From Hydrangea macrophylla (Eukaryota; Streptophyta; Magnoliopsida; Cornales; Hydrangeaceae): DNA of 64,000 bases. A program made the translations under genes and the position numbers. Location of the stretch: NCBI GenBank assembly GCA_033977485.1, contig CM066997.1, forward strand, positions 80,942,634 through 81,006,633. Direction: 5' to 3'. The notes under the pieces are model-generated. The model had not been told where the DNA came from. It saw nothing but the letters and a program-made list of their open reading frames with translations, and ran no database searches. Positions 57,351-64,000 of the stretch are shown here, in pieces. How positions within the stretch are numbered: position 1 is the stretch's first letter; each line of letters starts with the position of its first letter.

Positions 57351-60300
57351 TGTAGACACCCTATTTTGTCGGCTATCAGATTTAGAAAACCCATAGCATG
57401 GTGGTTCACGATGATCGAAAAGACTCAAAAGGACTCGTGGAAGATAGTTCTATCTCTTAAAATACTCAAAAAGTGGTACAAATGACCAAATTGCCCCTGA
57501 AAGCCCAAACACTCCCAAAATTGGACTAAAAGTTTTGGAAACATGCTACATCGTAAGAAAAGCGATAAAATGAGTTTTGAACCAAAATTAGGCAAAGTTG
57601 TCAGCTCCCCAGAAACCCTAGAAGTTCTCAGAAAGTCCCCGTTGACCAGTTTGACCCAGATTTGACCAAGTTTGACCAGGGTTTGACTGAATATCATCCG
57701 AACACTCCAGAAAGTGAGATCATTCTAGATAATGTGAAAAATGCTAAAATAAGTTTTTAAAGAAAATCAGATGAAAACGTCAGCTCCTAGGTACTCCTAG
57801 AGGTTCCCAGAACTTCTTGGAGATCCCAGGTTTGACCGATTTGACCTAAAAGTTAACTTTGAAACCGGAGCACCGTATCATTTTTCAAATATTTTCATGG
57901 ATACTAGAGGTCAATAGCTTTTAAATGATATATCGCACTTAATTTTTGGATTTAAAACGAATTTACTATGAATTTCTGAAGGTGAAAAAGACGATCAAAT
58001 CGGCTTTTATTGCGAATACCACAAAACTTTTCAAGGTGACCTGACTCTAAACTATTTTTTATGTAAGGTAGACTCCATTACCTTTCCAACGGTATATCAC
58101 ATCCTCGGTTTGGAGTTCGTATGTAATTTCTGTGAATTTGGGACGAAATAGGAGTTCGTATGTAATTACCGTTGCGGCACTCTCCTCTAGAATAGTCCAT
58201 TTTTGTAATTTATTTTGGGGTCCAATTTGATTAATTGAGAACCAAAATGACGTAGTTTCTTGTTCACAAATGTTTGTGACCAATGGGAGAACTCTTTAAA
58301 TCCCAAAAACACCCCAAATTGGCCTATATAAACCCCCCTTGACTTCTCATTTTGGGGGGTGCAAATACAAATCTTAGAGAAAGTTGTAGAGATAAGGTTA
58401 GGATAGTGAAAGTGAGCTTCCTCCTCTTGATTTCCAACTAGAAAGTGAGTTTTCAACCTTGTTTTTACTTCATTACTCCTATTTACTTCACATTCAATAC
58501 ACCCAACCACCATTTTAGTGAGTATTTATGAGATAGGAAGCTACTTCGATGTCCAAAGTCACCATATATGAGTGAAACACCAAGCTACAAGTCCAAAATA
58601 TCATTGAATATCATCTATTGATTGCTTTACTTGCTTATTTACATACTATGTTCATCTCTTCTTAATCTCATTTCTTTTTTATTTTTCTTTATTGACTTAC
58701 TAGTTCATCATCACCTAAAATGATGACATGAAGTTTGAGGTGAGTGAATCCTTATGGATAGTAGCTCTTAACCTCAAAACATATTTGATAGATGATGATT
58801 ATGACTTCAATACATTCCTATGTATTCTTGAAGTCACATTCAAATGAAAACAAATCTCTCCAACAACCTTAGAAGTTCTTGACTTGAGTTTGATGTTGAT
58901 ATTCCAAAAGGTTGTAATCTCCATTTGATGTTAAAAAAAAGATTTCAAAAACCCCTATTTCAAAACCTCTAAAACCCCCAATGTTTGGATTCTAAGAAAT
59001 AAATCTTGTTTTCCTCAAAAATCTTCAAAACAGTGAGTTATTCAACATCAAAATAATATTCAGAGTTCAATACCCAATGGGTGATTACAAGACCACTTGG
59101 AAAGTCTTCTTAACTCATTAGAGAACACCCATGATTTTTGGTTTGGTCTAAAAACACTTGCAGGGGTTCCATTTTGGTCAAAACATTCCTTCCAGACATT
59201 CTGTTTTTACTGTAACAACAGCTAGGTTGACTTTCAACTTATTTTTCAGAAAACTTTTCCAAAAGGAGTAGTCCAAACTCATTTTCCCCTTGAAATTCAG
59301 TGTCTTAGGGAACGTTATGTATAATATGGGCCTTTAGATGTTTTGTTGTAATTTTCTAAGATTTTTCAACATTTTAGTCGACAGTACGGATTCTGTTTCT
59401 AAGTAACCTCAATTGTTTATATCATTTCTCTCAATCTGTAATAGTCATTGAAGTTTAGCTTTTAATTTTTATTCTAGACACAATAAGGATGATCTCCATA
59501 AAAAATCATGAACTAAAAACATTCCTAGCCTCATTTTTCCATTTTTACAAAATCAACTCACTGTTCTGTCCACTATTCACAGCAAGCATACTTTTCCTTT
59601 CATTCTTTGATTTGATGCTTACAGGTACTCCAAATTAGCTCATATCTTAGGAAGTAGTCCATACTACATTTGTACACATCCTATAATAACAACCTTCATT
59701 CATTCATGCATATATTTAGATTTCTAAATCACTTTAGCAAATCCATGAACACAAATACACTACAACCTTTGCACATTCTTGGATCATACATTGCATCCAT
59801 GCAAGATTTGGAGTTTTAGTGACTCCTAATCTAAGAGGATTATAAGGAATTAACTTGATCATATCCTCATGCTTCCCCTTTCGATCTAATCATCCTTCCT
59901 CATCCGTCCCGGGGATTGAGAGATCATCTTTTCTCAAAGATTAACATGCATCATTCTAGCTGGCTAAGCATATTTTGATTCCTTTGATTACTTGTTTCAA
60001 GAACAATTCATGTCCCCTTTAGATTAGGAAAACTTGATTACTTGATATGTGATTAGACAATTTTTCCTAGATTTGTTTGTCTGATCCTTCACCTTTGCAT
60101 TGTGTGATATTTAGCTTAGATCTTATGAATGATATCTTATCTTTAGATATTCCATTTTAAGATTCTTATGTGATGTAATATGCTATAAGTATTAATTGTC
60201 GAACCAAACTTAGTATAAGATGATTATTTGGATGCTAATTGAGGCCCGTCGAGAGACGGGGCGAGTTGAGGCTGTTTTAGTCATGACAAAGGCTCCTTCC

Positions 60301-60500
60301 TCTTTCGTACCAAAACCCCGAACCAAGTTCTTTGGTTATCAAGGGCCGGTGCCCTTTATCCATTTGGGTGAGTCAAATTGGGTTTCTTGGTTCCCTAAAG
60401 ACCATGTGGCGACTCTGTATCTATTTTCAACAAATCTTTTCTTACCTTTTTCAAATCAATATTCAAACCAAAAGTCAAAAATCGATTCCGCGTGTCCACA
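57351..60500 (+). repeat. T0 3' LTR (also the 5' LTR of a stub to its right)
   Basis: TGTAGACACC...GCGTGTCCACA, 3150 bp, preceded by the T0 polypurine tract and followed by a PBS. TTGACC motifs lie at about 57640-57690 and the TATA box at 58324-58332. It has lost most of the GC-rich triplet (only a trace near 58175) and is more diverged than the T1 LTRs. Confidence 0.9.
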
Positions 60501-60775
60501 ATCTGGCGACTGTGCTGGGGATATTTGATTTTAAAACAAAAGAATACAGAGGTTTGACTCATAAGAAGCATCCTTAAAATCATCTTTTTACTGTGTCTGG
60601 TTCATCGCATTGCACTCCTGCATTTCCCCTCCGACTGTGTGTGAAACGCGGTACTGACATTGATCAGGTCTTGTTGTGCCAGGGAATAAGACACCGTTGA
60701 TACTGTACCTTCCAAGGTATATCAAAAAGAGTAAAAATCTACGTACTGTCTCTCCGACGGTATATTGGAACTCTC
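60501..60775 (+). other. PBS and leader stub after the T0 3' LTR
   Basis: PBS TGGCGACTGTGCTGGGGA at 60504-60521, then 250 bp matching T1 5350-5604. It stops at GGAACTCTCG, where it joins inverted LTR sequence. An LTR with internal sequence on both sides is what unequal recombination between elements, or a tandem element, would leave. Confidence 0.8.
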
Positions 60776-62942
60776 GTTTTGACTTTCAATTATTCAATTT
60801 AGACCCCCAAAATAAATTACAAAAATGGATTCGCCGGGGGTTGAGCGTCGCCATATGGATTCGTCGGGGGTTGAGCGTCGCCATGGCACTGGCCATGTAC
60901 CACCGCAGCAGTGGCCAGTGCCGCCGCGGCACTGCTCCTTAGATGCCCAGAAATTCGTATTTAGTAGGGGTGAAAGTCGGTCGGTTCGGTCGGGGTTTAT
61001 GCAATTTTTTCCACCGAACCGACATTCTCGGTTTGTAAGTTTTGAGGACCGAACCGATCATTGCCTTCTCAGTTTCGGTCGGTTTCGGGGAGTGTCAGTT
61101 CGGTCGGTTTGGTAGAGTGGTTTGGTTTTGAAGGAAGAAGAAGGGATAAAGGAAGAAGAACATAGCTTGCGTTTACAATAATAAAATATAAAAAAAAAAA
61201 ACATGTGTTATCAAACAGATCTGGTTAAAAAAAGAAAAAAAAAATAGATCTACAGATCGAGAATAACAAAACTAAAAATCAAATTACTTGCCTATTCTTC
61301 CGAAAATCACTCTTATATCAAACTAGTAATAGTGTAATACCCAGCAAAAACACACATACATAGACTTTGGAGTCTAGACAGCCAAAAGTCATACATAGAT
61401 ATCAAGATTGTGGTCTTTCATGCTTCCTCCCAAGTTAATATCGAGAAGTGAGAAGGGACCCCAACACCATGAGAGAGAGAGACATGGAAGGAAGTTAAGG
61501 TTTCTTAGAGATGAGAGAAGTGAGAGAGAGGGTGACTGTTAGATTTCTTGAGAGAGAGGATATGAGAGAGAGAATGAGGAGAGAGTGAAGAGTGAGGGTT
61601 TCATCCTCATATTTTTTTGGGGAAGGGGTTTCAATTCATTGTTTTTATTTTTTTGGTGGTACCAGGCAATTATAATGTTGAATCAGGAGTAGCTATTATA
61701 ATATTTTTATTATAATTTTATTAAAATAATGATGACATTGTATATGTAGTATGTACCATATATATATATAAAATTGTGTCTGTCAGATTTCTATGGAAAA
61801 AAGTGAATAAAACAAAAGATTCTCATAAGTGTTTCCCTCGAAAAGAGAAAGTGCCGTGCTTGTAATTAATGGGTGTCAGTATGTGTATATATATATTTAA
61901 AGTATAATATTTGTTCGGTCGGTTCGGTTTACTTCGGTTCTGCACTTTATAAAATCATGATCGAACCGAAAATAAAAAATCTGGAAAAATGTAAACCGAC
62001 ACCGACCGTGACCTTGTCAGAACCGACCAAAACTGAAAAAATCGGTCGATTTCGGTCGGTCGGTTCGGTTTTGTCGAAAAAAATTTCACCCCTAGTATTT
62101 AGGCCCCTAGAGGTTCCGGTATTGGCAAAAATGGCCTCTTTCGTCCGAAATTCATAAAAAATGCATACGAACTCCAAACCAAGGTTGTGATGTACCGTTA
62201 GAAAGGTAATAGAGTCTACTTTCCATAAAAAAAAAATAGTTCGGAGATAGATCATTTTGAAAAGTTTTGCGGTATTCACGATAAAAGCCGATTTGATCTC
62301 CTTTTTCACATTCGGAAATTCATAATAAATTTATTTTAAATCCAAAAATTATGTGTGATATACCGTTGGAAAGCTACTGACCTCTAGTATCCTTGAAAAA
62401 TGTTTGAAAAATGATACGGCGCTCCGATTTCAAAGTCAACTTTTAGGTCAAATCGGTCAAACTTGGGATCTCTAGGAAGTTCTGGCAACCTCTAGGAGCT
62501 CCCAAGAGCTGACGTTTTTATACGATATTCTTTTAAAACTTGTTTTAGTACTTTTCACATGATCTAGAATGATCTCAAAAATTTTTGGCAAATTTGGATG
62601 ATTTCGATCAAACCCTGGTCAAACCTAGGTCAGACCGGTCAACAGGGACTTTTCGGGAACTTCCGGGACTTCTGGAGGTTTCTGGGAGTTGATGATTTTA
62701 CCTGATTTTTCTTTAAAATTCATTTTATTACTTTTTCATATGACATAGCCTGTTTACAGATCATATGGTCCAGATCTGGGAATGTTTGGGCTTTCAGGGG
62801 CATTTTGGTCATTTGTACCACTTTCTGAACATTTTGAGAGATAGAACTAACTTCCAGGAGTCCTTTGAGTCCTTCCGATCATCGTGAACCACCAAGCTAT
62901 GGGTCTCCTAAGTTTGATAGCCGACAAAATGGTGTGTCTACA
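60776..62942 (-). repeat. Inverted fragment of a Tat LTR (first ~1 kb), split by a hAT element
   Basis: The minus strand starts TGTAGACAC at 62942 and runs through the TTGACC cluster and GC-rich repeats to about 60776, in the middle of the LTR. With the hAT element removed about 1035 bp remain. The inner edge is not an LTR end, so this is a rearrangement, not a simple insertion. A short direct repeat (GGGGGTTGAGCGTCGCCAT) lies at about 60836-60885. Confidence 0.85.
60965..62094. mobile_element. Non-autonomous hAT transposon
   Basis: 1,130 bp with 11-bp inverted ends TAGGGGTGAAA...TTTCACCCCTA and an 8-bp target duplication GTATTTAG (60957-60964 and 62095-62102). The ends are rich in CGGTTCGGTCGG and its reverse. 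The middle has GA-rich sequence (61480-61610) and TA tracts. No transposase frame. The 8-bp duplication and TAGGGGTG ends fit the hAT superfamily. Confidence 0.92.
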
Positions 62943-64000
62943 CACCCTTTCCAATGGCTTTTGTGCCATAGGCCAAGGTCAAGATGCGGGCATGCCACCC
63001 CTCTTCCTCTTCTTAGTCTGGCCCTTAGATCGGTTTATAGAAGCTTCACTAACTGCTTCTTTCCTTTCAGGACCCTCTACAAGATACTCAGGTAAAATAG
63101 GAAAATGGGAAAATGAACAAACAAAATGGACTGCCCAGGCACTCAACAGGGTTCGGTTTGAAACTGAAATAAAGGTGGCATCTCTAAGATACTCTATGAA
63201 GCAGCGGCAGAGACAGACAGGGCGATAAGTTCCTACGGCAAACACCACCCTAGCTTTCCACATGTTTATCTAATCTAAGTGGTTACTAAGCAATTACAAA
63301 TGGCCAAATACAATCCCAGGTAATCCTTGGTCAAGTCTTTCCTATAAAGCTTCATCCCCGCCTTTTTTTACCGTACCTCCTGTGAGCGTGGATACAATGT
63401 AATCATTGATGACATTAGGTGTAGATAGGTCTCCTCTAGGGAAGAAATAATTAGTGAGGAGAGGGACTCCTATGGCTTGGAGACAGTGGTGGACGTGAGA
63501 TCAAATGGTGTGCAACGGACATATGCATGATAAACAAATGGTTCAGCTGTCCACTTAATCAGAGAAACAGAGGCTAACCAGACCAACGTAACATTTATTC
63601 TTTTCTCCCTCTCCATGTAGTCTAACCTCCATGTATCCGTAATTTGTCAAGAAAAAAGGGAGGAAACACCGAGGAATAGGTACGGTCGATGTGTCGCTTG
63701 ATGGCTACAAATTTGTTTTGGAAATATTTCTCGTACCAATCCTTATTTTTGGGAGACCTAAACCCATGTTCTAATGGTATGTCAGGAATTATCGTATTCA
63801 CATGCTTTTCCTTATCACGGGCGGGCATATTCTCCATTGGAATAGATCTGGACAACCGAAAAGATAGAAAAACAGAAAAGAAAATCAAAACAAAAAAAAA
63901 ACTGCTCTCAGTTGGGCATGACCGGTCTTGCCCAAATAGCGGGACAGGTCCTAGTCTAGGCTTCACAGAGAAGGGTTGCAGAGACATGTTGGGTTGATTT
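62943..64000 (-). other. Unrecognised flank with decayed coding-like stretches
   Basis: This lies beyond the inverted LTR. On the minus strand several short open stretches look protein-like: 63987-63622 (see next entry), about 63515-63365 (IGVPLLTNYFFPRGDLS) and about 63095-62979 (PEYLVEGPERKEAVSE, then a basic tail). They are separated by stops and shifts. I recognise no family. A decayed TE gag-like or host gene remnant is possible. Confidence 0.35.
63622..63987 (-). pseudogene. Open stretch of 121 codons, unknown
   Basis: The first third is hydrophobic (FFFVLIFFSVFLSF) and may be noncoding. From about residue 50 it reads ENMPARDKEKHVNTIIPD, then LEHGFRSPKNKDWYEKYF, with a plausible soluble composition. 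No motif is recognised and its right end is near the window border, so it may continue or be cut. Function cannot be assigned. Confidence 0.3.

Larger units (their letters stand above)
1446..60500 (+). mobile_element. T0: outer, degraded Tat/Ogre-type Ty3/gypsy retrotransposon
   Basis: T0 is the host of most other insertions. Its pieces are 1446-2071, 31849-34167, 48987-57350 and the 3' LTR at 57351-60500. They are collinear with the internal region of T1: protease, RT, dual RNase H, integrase, hairpin motifs, antisense genes B and A, 3' noncoding region, polypurine tract. The 5' LTR, leader and gag are missing from the window. Coding parts hold many stops and frameshifts, far more than T1, so T0 is older. 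The integrity of the split is shown by target duplications: GTCTT on both sides of T1 and CTTAG on both sides of the Tekay element. The left border near 1446 is approximate. Confidence 0.85.

Noticed and set aside
60825..61115. Plus-strand frame across the inverted LTR and hAT border
   Set aside because: It spans two unrelated elements and contains the GC-rich inverted repeats. It is a chance frame.

Overview
The window is nuclear DNA of a flowering plant, probably a eudicot with a large, repeat-rich genome. No intact host gene is visible. Nearly everything belongs to nested transposable elements, and the only host-like coding sequence is exon fragments carried inside a DNA transposon. The species cannot be named from the sequence.

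Layout. (1) 1-1414: fragment of a minus-strand LTR element with a tRNA-Asp-type primer binding site (PBS). (2) An old Ty3/gypsy element of the Tat/Ogre type, called T0 here, runs from about 1446 to its 3' LTR at 57351-60500. It has been split twice. (3) Inside T0's protease region sits a younger relative, T1 (2072-31848). It has 3.2-kb LTRs, a 5-bp target duplication GTCTT, a tRNA-Arg-like PBS, gag-protease-RT-dual RNase H-integrase on the plus strand, and a cassette of two antisense genes before the 3' LTR. (4) T1 is split by a 9.55-kb non-autonomous CACTA transposon (14971-24525, duplication TTT). This carries pieces of a poly(A)-binding protein gene and an organellar-type aspartyl-tRNA synthetase gene. 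(5) Inside T0's RNase H region sits a minus-strand chromovirus of Tekay/Del type (34168-48986, duplication CTTAG, initiator-Met PBS). Its RT is broken by a solo Tat LTR (39304-42618, duplication CCTAG). (6) Right of T0's 3' LTR are a second PBS and leader stub, an inverted LTR fragment containing a 1.13-kb hAT element (60965-62094, 8-bp duplication GTATTTAG), and about 1 kb of unrecognised sequence.

How the parts work together. In T1 and T0 the sense strand carries the usual retrotransposition machinery, now broken by stops and frameshifts. The opposite strand carries gene A, a six-exon plant-mobile-domain-like protein, and gene B, a single-exon protein with a related signature. The exon boundaries of gene A are kept in both T1 and T0, so the antisense cassette is a shared and once-functional part of this family. 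A cluster of three GC-rich 15-bp inverted repeats lies upstream of both the LTR TATA box and the start of gene A. T0, which lacks the CACTA element, gives a direct empty-site comparison for T1.
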